Assembly: GCF_947500765.1 (NCBI RefSeq)
Contig: NZ_CANMTH010000012.1
Location: forward strand, 1-64,000
Source: an uncultured Formosa sp.
GTDB lineage: Bacteria > Bacteroidota > Bacteroidia > Flavobacteriales > Flavobacteriaceae
DNA length: 64,000 nt
Direction: 5' to 3'
In this document: positions 8,649-16,969 of the stretch, in pieces
How the letters are laid out: every line of letters starts with the position of its first letter
Position numbering within the stretch: the first letter of the stretch is position 1
Made by a program: the position numbers and the translations under genes
Notes under the pieces: model-generated
What the model saw: the letters and a program-made list of their open reading frames with translations, nothing else
The model's database searches: none
Told to the model about the DNA's origin: nothing

Positions 8649-9302
8649 TTATTTTTCGCCATTCCATTCTGCATAAAACTGATCTAAAAAACCAACCATA
8701 TAATCGTGTCGTTGAGTCGCTATTTTTTTACCACTCACTGTATTCATTTTATCTTTTAAAAGGAGTAGCTTTTCGTAAAAATGATTAATTGTAGGTGCTG
8801 TAGATGTTTTATATTCTACTTTTGTCATACTTAAATTCGGACTGATTTCTGGATTGTAAATAGCTCGGTTTTTAAACCCTCCGTAGTTAAATGTTCTAGC
8901 AATACCAATGGCGCCCATAGCATCTAAACGGTCTGCATCTTGAACGACATTTAATTCTGGAGATGAAAATGTGGCTTTAAAATTTCCGCCTTTATAAGAT
9001 ATATTTTCAATTATATTAATAACATGAGTAGTTGTGTCCTCATCAACATTAATGTCTTTTAAAAATGCTGAAGCTACTTTGGGGCCAACAGTTTCATCAC
9101 CATCATGAAATTTACTGTCAGCAATATCGTGAAGTAAAGCTCCTAGTTCAACTACAAACATATCAACGTTTTCTGTTTTGGCTATTAATTTAGAGTTTTT
9201 ATAAACGCGTTCTATATGAAACCAATCATGGCCACCTTCGGCACCTTCTAATTGTTGTTTTACAAAATTAATTGTTGCTTGTATTTGGAGGTCTTTGTTC
9301 AT
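8649..9302 (-). CDS. HD-domain phosphohydrolase (YedJ-like)
   Basis: A 217-aa protein with an HD metal-dependent phosphohydrolase domain. The residues are H24/H28 in GGHDWFHIERV, the HD pair in LGALLHDIADSKFHDGD and the downstream D in VQDADRLDAMGAIG. Length and order match the YedJ/YfbR-like group annotated as HD-domain or metal-dependent phosphohydrolases acting on (cyclic) nucleotides. The physiological substrate is unknown. It is monocistronic, with 147 bp of non-coding DNA before the next gene's end. Confidence 0.88.
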   Translation of the reverse strand: MNKDLQIQATINFVKQQLEGAEGGHDWFHIERVYKNSKLIAKTENVDMFVVELGALLHDIADSKFHDGDETVGPKVASAFLKDINVDEDTTTHVINIIENISYKGGNFKATFSSPELNVVQDADRLDAMGAIGIARTFNYGGFKNRAIYNPEISPNLSMTKVEYKTSTAPTINHFYEKLLLLKDKMNTVSGKKIATQRHDYMVGFLDQFYAEWNGEK

Positions 9303-9448
9303 GTTTATAAAAGTAAAAATTCCTAACTGAGACAGAAAGGAATTCTTATGTTTTTAGTTTAATTCAGATTCTCATTTTCTAGTTTAGAAAAGCTTCAACA
9401 AGTTTGTTAAAACGTAAACATATATTTTGAGAAGTTTATGGCTGAATA

Positions 9449-10435
9449 TTATATTTTAGCAGGTTCTACCCATTTAAATTCAAACGAATTTTCAGGAATT
9501 TTCATACGCTCTGCTACACGCATCATACGGCTAGGAAGTTTTATTAGGTAGTCTCTTGCTTTTTCAGCTTCATCAGATAAATCTGTGATTTTTTCAATCT
9601 CCCAACGTTTAAGTAGTTTCTCTAGAATTTCTATATAGTCCATAGATGTATACACGCCAATACGTTGTGCGGTGTTCGAAAATTCTTCGAAAGCAGAACT
9701 TACTTGTCCGCCAGATTCTCTTAAAAAGTGAGCTGGCATTGTGATTTTTTGCTTCATCATATAATGAAAAGCCATCATCATCTGACTAGGATCTACTTTA
9801 AAAATACGTTCAACAAATTCGCTATATGCATTATGGTGTCTCATTTCGTCTCCCGAAATAATTCTACACATTTTGCCTAGTTGTTTGTTGCCGCGTTCTC
9901 TAGCAAATTTAGCCACTCGGTTGTGAGAAATGTAAGTTGCTAGTTCTTGGAAACTGGTATATACAAAGTTTTTATAAGGGTCGCGATCTGTACCAATATC
10001 AAAACCATCAGAAATTAAATACTGAGTTGTTTTTTCAATTTCTTTCATATTTACACGTCCAGAAAGGTAAAGATATTTGTTAAGTACATCTCCGTGTCTG
10101 TTTTCTTCAGCGGTCCAATGGCGTACCCATTTAGACCAACCGTTACGTTCAACTTGTCCAACACCTTCAACATCCATTAACCAGGATTCGTAGGTTGGTA
10201 AAGCTTCTTCTGTAATCATATCTCCAACTAAAACCACCCATAAATCGTAAGGTAAATCTTTAGCTAATTCTCTTATTTCTTTAACTTCCTCAAAAAAGGT
10301 TGGACCTTCAGAATTTGGTAAAAAATCTGTAGGTTGCCAAATGGTTTCTGTTGGTATTAAATATTTTTCTATTAAAGCGTCTACGTCTTTTTCTAAAAAC
10401 TGCATCACTTCTAACCTTACATTTTTTAATGACAT
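9449..10435 (-). CDS. Acyl-ACP desaturase (soluble di-iron, type 2)
   Basis: A 328-aa ferritin-like di-iron enzyme of the plant stearoyl-ACP desaturase family, which introduces a cis double bond into ACP-bound fatty acids. Both iron-binding ExxH motifs are present: EENRHG at residues 110-115 and DEMRHH at 196-201. It has no signal peptide or membrane segment, as expected for the soluble family. It lies 12 bp downstream of plsC on the same strand, so unsaturated acyl chains and phosphatidate synthesis may be co-expressed for membrane fluidity control (inference). Confidence 0.95.
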   Translation of the reverse strand: MSLKNVRLEVMQFLEKDVDALIEKYLIPTETIWQPTDFLPNSEGPTFFEEVKEIRELAKDLPYDLWVVLVGDMITEEALPTYESWLMDVEGVGQVERNGWSKWVRHWTAEENRHGDVLNKYLYLSGRVNMKEIEKTTQYLISDGFDIGTDRDPYKNFVYTSFQELATYISHNRVAKFARERGNKQLGKMCRIISGDEMRHHNAYSEFVERIFKVDPSQMMMAFHYMMKQKITMPAHFLRESGGQVSSAFEEFSNTAQRIGVYTSMDYIEILEKLLKRWEIEKITDLSDEAEKARDYLIKLPSRMMRVAERMKIPENSFEFKWVEPAKI

Positions 10436-10447
10436 AATGTTAAGTTT

Positions 10448-11191
10448 TTAATGGTTTATACTCTGTGTTACAGTGTGCTCAATTTCGTCAATCAAAGTCT
10501 CTGTCGTGCCTGTAAAGGTAGATAAATTTATGGGTTTATGAACAGTTAATGTAATATGAGCGCCTAATCCCATAGGGAATTTGCCATATTTTAACGTTTT
10601 CCATGAATTATTTATTGTTAAAGGAACTACAGTTGCAGTTGGTATATTTTTTATTAATGTTTGCAAACCACGACGTTGAAACGGTTTTGGAACACCATCT
10701 TTACTTCTTGTGCCTTCAGGGAAAATAACGGCGGCATAATTTTTCTCATTTATAAATTTCGAGAAATTATTAATTGCAAGTATGGCTTGTCTTGGGTTTT
10801 TTCTGTCTATTAAAGCCGATCCGCCATGACGTAAATTATACGAGACACTAGGTATCCCTTTTCCTAATTCTATTTTACTAATAAATTTAGGTTTATATTG
10901 TTTCATGTACCAAAGTATTGGCGATATATCGTACATGCTTTGGTGATTAGATACTATAATTAAAGGAGTGTCTTTGGGAATCTCATTATCAAAGTGATTT
11001 GTATATGTAAAGCGTGTTCCTAAAATATTCAAACAACGTAATAGTGCAAATTGTAATATGTTTACACTACGTTGTAATGCACTATAACCAAATACGCGAT
11101 GACTAATCCATAATATAGGATGGAACACACATATAGATAGTAAAAATGCAAATGCATATAGTACAGTTAAAGGATACGCTATAAGTTTCAT
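10448..11191 (-). CDS. plsC: 1-acyl-sn-glycerol-3-phosphate acyltransferase
   Basis: A 247-aa membrane-bound acyltransferase with an N-terminal hydrophobic segment (about residues 8-30). It carries the two diagnostic motifs: NHQSMYD (82-88, NHxxxxD catalytic) and FPEGTRS (157-163, glycerol-phosphate binding). It converts lysophosphatidate to phosphatidate in phospholipid synthesis. The desaturase gene follows after 12 bp and they probably form an operon. Confidence 0.93.
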   Translation of the reverse strand: MKLIAYPLTVLYAFAFLLSICVFHPILWISHRVFGYSALQRSVNILQFALLRCLNILGTRFTYTNHFDNEIPKDTPLIIVSNHQSMYDISPILWYMKQYKPKFISKIELGKGIPSVSYNLRHGGSALIDRKNPRQAILAINNFSKFINEKNYAAVIFPEGTRSKDGVPKPFQRRGLQTLIKNIPTATVVPLTINNSWKTLKYGKFPMGLGAHITLTVHKPINLSTFTGTTETLIDEIEHTVTQSINH

Positions 11192-11239
11192 TAATTAAAT
11201 TTTGGAAGTTTAGAATTTAAACAAAAATAGGATATAAAA

Positions 11240-11262
11240 AAACCACGCCAAAAGCGTGGTTT
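11240..11262 (-). terminator. Rho-independent terminator of the bacilliredoxin gene
   Basis: A 9-bp perfect stem (11240-11248 with 11254-11262) with a 5-nt loop is followed on the minus strand by a run of T. Confidence 0.8.
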
Positions 11263-11283
11263 ATATTTTTTACAAAATCCGAC

Positions 11284-11694
11284 TTAACAAACTTGGTTAA
11301 AAGCATCTTTAAGGTTGTCTGCAATCATTTCTGCAGGACGACCTTCAATATGGTGGCGCTCTAACATGTGTACTAATTCGCCATCTTTAAATAAAGCAAT
11401 ACATGGTGAGCTTGGAGGGAAAGGTATCATATAACCTCTCGCTTTATCAACCGCTTCCTTATCTACTCCTGCAAAAACAGTTACAAGATGGTCTGGATGT
11501 TTATCGTTTTTTATGCTCATGCTAGCTGCTGGACGTGCATTAGCTGCAGCACAACCACAAACCGAATTTACAACCACTAAAGTTGTACCTTCTTTTGCTA
11601 AAGCAACATCTACAGCTTCTGCGGTATGTAATTCTTCAAAACCAACTTTGGTTAAATCTTCACGCATTGGTTTAACTAATTCTGCTGGATACAT
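11284..11694 (-). CDS. BrxA/BrxB-family bacilliredoxin (YphP/YqiW)
   Basis: A 136-aa thioredoxin-fold protein with the family's CGC active site (residues 46-48, in VVNSVCGCAAANARPA). It also has the conserved SPPSSPC-type region (FPPSSPCIALF) and HMLERHxIEGR near the C-terminus. In Bacillus these proteins remove bacillithiol from oxidised protein thiols. Whether this organism makes bacillithiol cannot be judged from this window. The length matches the family. Confidence 0.93.
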   Translation of the reverse strand: MYPAELVKPMREDLTKVGFEELHTAEAVDVALAKEGTTLVVVNSVCGCAAANARPAASMSIKNDKHPDHLVTVFAGVDKEAVDKARGYMIPFPPSSPCIALFKDGELVHMLERHHIEGRPAEMIADNLKDAFNQVC

Positions 11695-11725
11695 ATTTTA
11701 AATTTTTTGTTTATTAAATAAAGGG

Positions 11726-11733
11726 CAAATATA
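11726..11733 (-). promoter_or_regulatory. -7 promoter element TATATTTG for the bacilliredoxin gene
   Basis: An exact TAnnTTTG match on the minus strand, 32 bp upstream of the start codon. Confidence 0.6.
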
Positions 11734-11800
11734 CATAATAAAAACAGAAACAATCATGACTTTAACGTAACGTGCATAAGTCTAAATGTAGTGTTGTTTT

Positions 11801-11891
11801 GGGCGTTACTTTGTTTAAGCAAAGTCGGGCTATACGCTATATCTTTTTGTTTTTAAAGAAACAAAAAGGATGCCGCTGCTATGCCTAACGC
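11801..11891. repeat. Flavobacterial intergenic palindromic repeat (GGGCGTTA...TAACGC)
   Basis: A 91-bp non-coding element opened by GGGCGTTA and closed by TAACGC, which pair. Inside are two further hairpins: ACTTTG/CAAAGT (11808-11823) and CTTTTTGTTT/AAACAAAAAG (about 11843-11868), separated by the GTCGGGCTATACGCTATATC segment. I recall the same design in intergenic regions of many flavobacteria, a REP/BIME-like family. Function unknown. Confidence 0.7.
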
Positions 11892-11939
11892 AAAAGCAAG
11901 GCAAACCATAAAAAATATTTTGGTTAAAATTACAAGTAG

Positions 11940-11947
11940 TATATTTG
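11940..11947 (+). promoter_or_regulatory. Promoter (TTTG-N17-TATATTTG) of the djlA-like gene
   Basis: TATATTTG at 11940-11947 is preceded by TTTG at 11919-11922 with 17 bp between, a good Bacteroidota sigma-70-type promoter 19 bp before the ATG. Confidence 0.65.
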
Positions 11948-11966
11948 CGGGAATTAAAATAAAATT

Positions 11967-12716
11967 ATGGGTATTTCAAAATGGTTAGGAGCTACTTTAG
12001 GTATGTCGTTTGGAGGTCCAATAGGAGCTATCTTAGGATTTGCATTAGGTAGTATGGTCGATGGGTTTTCTAGCGGAAGCATTAAGGTTAATACAGATTC
12101 TCCTTACGGAGCGCCAGCACGAACACGAACCAAATCTAGCGAATTCGAAGTCAGTTTATTAATACTTGCAGCTATTGTTATAAAGGCAGATGGCGTTAGT
12201 GATAAAAGAGAATTAGATTTTGTGCGTGCTCAATTTGTGGGTATGTATGGTAAAGAACGTGCAAACGAAGCTTTTAAACTATTCAAAAATATAAGTCAAC
12301 AAAAAGATATTCCTATTCGCGATGTGTGTATGCAAATTCGTCAAATGATGGATCACCCATCTCGCCTTCAATTGCTTCACTTTTTATTCGGAATCGCAAA
12401 AGCCGATGGGAATGTAAGCCAAGTAGAAGTTGATGTTATTTATACCATTTCAAACTATTTAGGCATTCGTGCTTTAGATTTTGAAAGTATTAAGGCTATG
12501 TTTTACAACAGTAGCGATAATGCTTATAAAATTCTTGAAATAGAAAAGTCTGCGACTAACGATGAGGTTAAAAAAGCCTATCGTAAAATGGCTAAAAAAT
12601 ATCATCCAGATAAAGTGCTTCATTTAGGTGAAGAATACCAGAAAGGTGCAGAGGAAAAATTTAGACAAGTTCAAGAAGCTTACGATCAGCTTCAAAAAGA
12701 GCGAGGTTTTAAATAA
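11967..12716 (+). CDS. TerB-like/DnaJ (DjlA-type) co-chaperone
   Basis: A 249-aa protein with an N-terminal glycine-rich hydrophobic segment (residues 8-33) that can insert in the membrane, a TerB-like helical domain (about 62-180, LAAIVIKADGVSDKRELDF) and a C-terminal J domain (about 185-249) with the essential HPD at 213-215. Domain order equals DjlA, an inner-membrane J protein that stimulates DnaK. It has its own promoter and terminator. Confidence 0.92.
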   Translation: MGISKWLGATLGMSFGGPIGAILGFALGSMVDGFSSGSIKVNTDSPYGAPARTRTKSSEFEVSLLILAAIVIKADGVSDKRELDFVRAQFVGMYGKERANEAFKLFKNISQQKDIPIRDVCMQIRQMMDHPSRLQLLHFLFGIAKADGNVSQVEVDVIYTISNYLGIRALDFESIKAMFYNSSDNAYKILEIEKSATNDEVKKAYRKMAKKYHPDKVLHLGEEYQKGAEEKFRQVQEAYDQLQKERGFK

Positions 12717-12768
12717 ATAAAATTTCATTACAATATATAATCTCAAATAATTACTAGGGATTATTATT

Positions 12769-12809
12769 AAAAGACGAATTGGATGTTTGTACATGCAGTT
12801 CGTCTTTTT
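12769..12809 (+). terminator. Rho-independent terminator of the djlA-like gene
   Basis: A 10-bp perfect stem (12769-12778 with 12799-12808) with a 20-nt loop is followed by T residues. Confidence 0.7.
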
Positions 12810-12837
12810 GTTGTTGTAATTAATTTATTAAAATATA

Positions 12838-12855
12838 TTTTAGACTAGACTAAAA
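12838..12855. promoter_or_regulatory. Dyad operator candidate for the DtxR-family regulator
   Basis: TTTTAGACTAGACTAAAA is symmetric at 16 of 18 positions (arms TTTTAG/CTAAAA around a central CTAG). It lies 5 bp upstream of the -33 TTTG of the DtxR gene, where an autoregulatory metal-responsive operator would be expected. Known DtxR-type boxes have the same size and TTAG/CTAA-like arms. Confidence 0.6.
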
Positions 12856-12860
12856 ATATA

Positions 12861-12889
12861 TTTGTATTCAAGTAAATTGTGTATCTTTG
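12861..12889 (+). promoter_or_regulatory. Promoter of the DtxR/feoB metal-transport operon
   Basis: TTTG at 12861-12864 and TATCTTTG at 12882-12889, 17 bp apart, fit the Bacteroidota -33/-7 consensus. The GTG start follows 18 bp later. Confidence 0.7.
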
Positions 12890-12907
12890 TTATAAAATAA
12901 GAGTTTA

Positions 12908-13561
12908 GTGGTTACATTATCTGAAGAAAATTATTTAAAAGCAATTTACCATTTGGGTAAACAAGGTTCGGTAGCAGTTAGCACAAATGCTATAGCCGAA
13001 AAAATAAAATCAAAAGCTTCGTCTGTTACCGATATGGTAAAAAAATTAGCAGATAAGAATTTGGCTAACTATGTCAAGTATCAAGGGGTGACTTTAACCG
13101 AAAAAGGACGTTTAATAGCGGCTTTAGTCATTCGGAAACACAGACTTTGGGAAGTGTTTTTGGTCGAGAAATTAAATTTTACTTGGGATGAGGTACACGA
13201 TGTTGCAGAGCAATTAGAACATATAAAGTCGTTAAAACTCGTTGATGAATTAGATGCTTTTTTAGGGTGTCCAACACACGACCCGCACGGAGATCCTATT
13301 CCTGATAAAGATGGAAATTATTCGCCTATAAAAAGTGTGAATATTTTAGAAATTAAAAAAGGCGAACAAGGCGTTTTGGTATTGGTAAAAAATTCATCCG
13401 ACTCATTTTTAAAGTATTTAAATAAAAATAATTTAGCACTAGGAGATGCTATTAAAGTAATAGACTTTGAACCTTTCGATAAGTCTTTAACTATAGAAAC
13501 ATCTGATAGAAAAATGATTATCTCTAATGAAGTTGCTAAAAACTTATACTTAAGCTTATAA
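12908..13561 (+). CDS. DtxR/MntR-family metal-dependent transcriptional regulator
   Basis: A 217-aa regulator starting at GTG (no in-frame ATG precedes the HTH). Domains: winged HTH (residues 1-65), metal-binding/dimerisation domain (66-140) and FeoA/SH3-like C-terminal domain (about 145-217). Metal ligands expected from MntR/DtxR are visible: His in RKHRLWEVF and Glu/His in EVHDVAEQLEH. The CPTHDPHGDPIP segment is also typical. Such proteins repress Mn2+ or Fe2+ uptake genes when metal is bound. It heads the operon with the DtxR-FeoA hybrid and split FeoB and has a dyad operator just upstream. Confidence 0.93.
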   Translation: MVTLSEENYLKAIYHLGKQGSVAVSTNAIAEKIKSKASSVTDMVKKLADKNLANYVKYQGVTLTEKGRLIAALVIRKHRLWEVFLVEKLNFTWDEVHDVAEQLEHIKSLKLVDELDAFLGCPTHDPHGDPIPDKDGNYSPIKSVNILEIKKGEQGVLVLVKNSSDSFLKYLNKNNLALGDAIKVIDFEPFDKSLTIETSDRKMIISNEVAKNLYLSL

Positions 13562-13563
13562 TT

Positions 13564-14586
13564 ATGGAAAACTACAGCCCTTTATTAGCGCTCTCAATAT
13601 TTTTTATAGTAGTAGCATTATTGTATGTTTTATTTAGGCCTACAAAAGGGTGGTTTTGGATTATTAGGAAAGCATTTGAAAGTAGCGAAAAAGTAATTAT
13701 AGAAGATGTCTTGAAACAGCTTTATCATTTCGAAACTTCGAATAATAGAGTGGATATGAAAACATTAGTTCAGATTCTAGATTTTAAAAATACGGATATT
13801 GTCGAGGCTGTTAAAAAAATGACAATTAATGATTTGATTTATTCAGAATCGGATGTTTTAAAGCTCACAGAAGAAGGACGTGATTATGCGCTTCGTATTG
13901 TTCGTGTGCACCGTCTTTGGGAGCGTTATTTAGCAGATAAAACAGGAATACACAAGAAAGAGTGGCACGATAGAGCAGAATCTATGGAGCATAGATTAAG
14001 TCATGATGAGGCCGACGAGTTAGCTGCTCATTTAGGACATCCTAAATTCGACCCGCATGGCGATCCTATTCCAACAAAAACAGGAAAAATGGCATCGGTT
14101 CATGGTGTAGAATTACCGCTTTTACCAGTGGGGTCTGTTGGGAAAATTACACATATTGAAGATGAGCCTGAAGTGATTTATAAACAAATTTTGGCAGAGC
14201 ATATTTATATGGGATCTCTGCTAAAAGTGATAGAAAATAATTCGACAAGAATAGTGTTTGAGTCGGAAGGTGAAGAATTTAAATTGGCACCAATAGTTGC
14301 TGCAAACTTAACAGTAGCACTCATAGAAAAAGAAGTTGTTATAGAAGATAATATAGCACGTTTATCCAGTTTAAAGGAAGATGAAACAGCTAAAATTATT
14401 GGAATTTCTAAGGAAAATAGAGGAGAAAGCAGAAGGCGATTATTAGATCTTGGTTTTGTAAAAGGATCAAATGTTAGTATCGATCTTTTAAATCCGCTAG
14501 GCGATCCTAATGCCTATTTAATTAAAGGAACTTCTATTGCTTTACGAAAAGATCAGGCTTCGAAAATCTTAATTAAAAAAGATTAA
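13564..14586 (+). CDS. Membrane-anchored DtxR-like protein with C-terminal FeoA domain
   Basis: A 340-aa protein starting 2 bp after the regulator's stop. Residues 5-25 are a strong membrane segment (LLALSIFFIVVALLYVLF), followed by a winged-helix-like region (about 38-105). Next is a DtxR metal-binding domain with the same ligand set as the first gene (RVHRLWERYL, EWHDRAESMEH, HPKFDPHGDPIP, about 110-165). The last 75 residues form a FeoA SH3-like domain (GESRRRLLDLGFVKGSNVSI and ...SIALRKDQASKILI). It could be a tethered regulator or, more interestingly, a metal-sensing FeoA-like subunit that acts on the FeoB G domain encoded 3 bp later. The family is real but its mechanism is not known to me. 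Confidence 0.85.
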   Translation: MENYSPLLALSIFFIVVALLYVLFRPTKGWFWIIRKAFESSEKVIIEDVLKQLYHFETSNNRVDMKTLVQILDFKNTDIVEAVKKMTINDLIYSESDVLKLTEEGRDYALRIVRVHRLWERYLADKTGIHKKEWHDRAESMEHRLSHDEADELAAHLGHPKFDPHGDPIPTKTGKMASVHGVELPLLPVGSVGKITHIEDEPEVIYKQILAEHIYMGSLLKVIENNSTRIVFESEGEEFKLAPIVAANLTVALIEKEVVIEDNIARLSSLKEDETAKIIGISKENRGESRRRLLDLGFVKGSNVSIDLLNPLGDPNAYLIKGTSIALRKDQASKILIKKD

Positions 14587-14589
14587 ACT

Positions 14590-15354
14590 ATGGAAACAAA
14601 AGTAAAGAGCGCTTGCGATACGTGTGCGTTGTATAATAAAGATGGTTTAAAACGACTAGGTATTCATACTGATAATTTTGATTTTATAGTAGCTTTAGCT
14701 GGAAATCCTAACACCGGAAAAAGTACTGTTTTTAATGCTTTAACAGGGTTAAAACAACACACTGGAAATTGGCCAGGAAAAACGGTTACACGTGCAGAGG
14801 GAGGCTTTGAATACAATACTGAAAAATATAAATTGGTAGATTTGCCAGGAACATATTCATTACTGTCAACCTCTGAAGATGAAGAAGCGGCACGTGATTT
14901 CATTCTTTTTGGTAAACCTGATGTCACTGTAATTGTTGCCGATGCAAACCGGTTAGAACGTAATTTAAACTTAGTGCTTCAAATTCTTGAAATTACAGAC
15001 AAGGCGGTGTTGTGTTTAAATTTAATGGACGAAGCGAAACGTAATAAGGTTGATATAGATGTAAGGACATTATCTCGAGATTTAGGTATTCCTGTAGTGC
15101 CTACAAGCGCACGATTTAATCGTGGAATTCCAGAATTAATACAAACCATTAGTGAGATCGCAAGTGGTAAAATTGTGTGTAAACCACATCGTATTAAAAA
15201 TGTACCCAAAAATATTGAACACGCGGTTAAGACATTAACGGTTCAAATAGAAAAAGAATTTCCTAATATACCAAACAGTCGTTGGATTGCTTTTAGATTG
15301 TTAGAAGGTGATAAGCAAATTATAAATGCTTTAAAAACGGGAGAATTTCTTTAA
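14590..15354 (+). CDS. feoB: FeoB N-terminal GTPase domain (split FeoB, part 1)
   Basis: A 254-aa protein with G1 GNPNTGKST (38-46), G3 DLPGTYSL (84-91) and G4 NLMD (144-147), followed by part of the helical GDI-like domain (SRWIAFRLLEGDKQ). A CDTC pair sits at residues 9-12. The frame ends at a TAA (15352-15354); four codons further, in the same frame, an ATG opens the membrane part. In ordinary FeoB these two parts are one chain of about 700-800 aa, and the break falls inside the helical linker. Either this is a true two-gene FeoB, or a nonsense mutation or sequencing error in feoB. The spacing and an ATG at the right place favour a stable split (inference). Confidence 0.88.
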   Translation: METKVKSACDTCALYNKDGLKRLGIHTDNFDFIVALAGNPNTGKSTVFNALTGLKQHTGNWPGKTVTRAEGGFEYNTEKYKLVDLPGTYSLLSTSEDEEAARDFILFGKPDVTVIVADANRLERNLNLVLQILEITDKAVLCLNLMDEAKRNKVDIDVRTLSRDLGIPVVPTSARFNRGIPELIQTISEIASGKIVCKPHRIKNVPKNIEHAVKTLTVQIEKEFPNIPNSRWIAFRLLEGDKQIINALKTGEFL

Positions 15355-15366
15355 ATATTCAATCAG

Positions 15367-16785
15367 ATGAAAGATAATAATATAGACAATATCATCGAAT
15401 TATCTAATGAGCTTCGTTGGCAAATTGGAGATGAGTTTCATGATAATTTAACTGAGAGTATTTATGCAGATGCAGCCGATATTGTTAAGGATTCGGTAAC
15501 GACTCAAGACGGAGAGAAACGGTTTCGGTTAGACTCTAAAATAGATAAAATTGTAACAAGTAAGATATGGGGATTTCCTATCATGTTTTTAATTTTAGGA
15601 ACCGTGTTATGGCTTACTATAGTTGGAGCGAATTATCCGTCTTCTCTGTTGGCGAGTTTGCTTTTAGATACGGTTCATCCTCTTTTACAAAGTGGAGCAA
15701 ATAGTGTGAATATGCCTTGGTGGCTTGCTGGTTTTTTAATAGATGGTGTGTATTTGGCAGTGGCTTGGGTTATTGCTGTTATGTTACCTCCTATGGCTAT
15801 ATTTTTTCCGATGTTTACGCTTTTAGAAGATTTTGGTTATCTGCCAAGAGTTGCTTTTAATTTAGATTCTTTATTTAATAAATCAGGAGCGCATGGTAAG
15901 CAGGCTTTAACTATGAGTATGGGATTTGGTTGCAACGCAGCAGGTGTTGTTGCAACTCGTATTATAGATAGTCCTAGAGAACGATTAATCGCAATTATTA
16001 CAAATAACTTTTCGTTGTGTAACGGGCGTTGGCCTACGCAGATTTTGATTGCCACAATTTTTATTGGAGCAGTTGTACCTGAATCATTATCTAGTTTAGC
16101 ATCATTATTGGCTGTAATTAGTGTAGCTGTTTTAGGAATGGCTTTTATGTTTGGCGTGTCTTGGGCGTTATCTAAAACGGTTTTAAAAGGAGAAGTGTCT
16201 ACATTTAATTTAGAATTACCACCATACAGACCACCGCGTTTTTGGAAAACAATTTATACTTCATTAATAGATAGAACTTTAATTGTTTTATGGCGAGCAA
16301 TAGTATTTGCTGCTCCGGCAGGTGCCGTAATTTGGTTAATTTCTAATGTGCATGTGGGTGATGAAACAATTGCTGCTTTTTTAATTAATGGAATGGATGG
16401 TTTCGGATTCCTTTTAGGGTTAAACGGTGTTATACTGCTAGCTTATATTGTAGCTATTCCAGCAAATGAAATTGTAATTCCTACTATTTTGATGCTTACT
16501 GTAATGGTAACAGGAATAGGAGGAGGAGCTGGTGCTGGTGTAATGTTCGAGTTAGATTCTATAAATGCAACTGGAGATATTCTAAGAGCAGGTGGTTGGA
16601 CGTTATTAACAGCTGTTAATTTAATGCTTTTTAGTTTGCTTCACAATCCGTGTAGTACCACGATTTATACCATCTATAAGGAAACAAATAGTGTGAAATG
16701 GACTGTAGTCGCATCTATTATGCCTGTTATTTTAGGTTTTGTTGTTACCTTTTTAGTGGCTCAGGTGTGGAGACTTCTGTTTTAG
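15367..16785 (+). CDS. feoB: FeoB membrane domain (split FeoB, part 2; Gate/nucleoside-recognition permease)
   Basis: A 472-aa protein. Residues 1-60 continue the helical linker (NELRWQIGDEFHDNL...YADAADIV) that normally joins the G domain to the membrane part. About 8-10 membrane segments with two Gate domains follow. FeoB signatures are visible: LEDFGYLPRVAFNLD, MGFGCNAAGVVATRIID near residue 185-200 and IPANEIVIPT. It is in the same frame as the G-domain gene, 12 bp downstream. It should form the Fe2+ or Mn2+ channel. A strong bidirectional terminator lies 120 bp downstream. Confidence 0.88.
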   Translation: MKDNNIDNIIELSNELRWQIGDEFHDNLTESIYADAADIVKDSVTTQDGEKRFRLDSKIDKIVTSKIWGFPIMFLILGTVLWLTIVGANYPSSLLASLLLDTVHPLLQSGANSVNMPWWLAGFLIDGVYLAVAWVIAVMLPPMAIFFPMFTLLEDFGYLPRVAFNLDSLFNKSGAHGKQALTMSMGFGCNAAGVVATRIIDSPRERLIAIITNNFSLCNGRWPTQILIATIFIGAVVPESLSSLASLLAVISVAVLGMAFMFGVSWALSKTVLKGEVSTFNLELPPYRPPRFWKTIYTSLIDRTLIVLWRAIVFAAPAGAVIWLISNVHVGDETIAAFLINGMDGFGFLLGLNGVILLAYIVAIPANEIVIPTILMLTVMVTGIGGGAGAGVMFELDSINATGDILRAGGWTLLTAVNLMLFSLLHNPCSTTIYTIYKETNSVKWTVVASIMPVILGFVVTFLVAQVWRLLF

Positions 16786-16903
16786 TAAAAATCTTTTAAG
16801 AGAAGAAGTAAATAATATTAATGTAATTGAAGTATCGTGGTGATACGAATTGTTATTTATAATCAATTCAAAATAAAGCGAACTTTGATTAGTGTTAAAA
16901 TAT

Positions 16904-16942
16904 AAAAGGTTATTAAATGCATACAGCACTTAATAACCTTTT
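16904..16942. terminator. Bidirectional terminator between the two feo loci
   Basis: A 13-bp perfect stem (16904-16916 with 16930-16942), A-rich on the left and T-rich on the right, sits between convergent operons. Confidence 0.85.
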
Positions 16943-16969
16943 GTTATATATATAAAATTTGGTTTCGGC

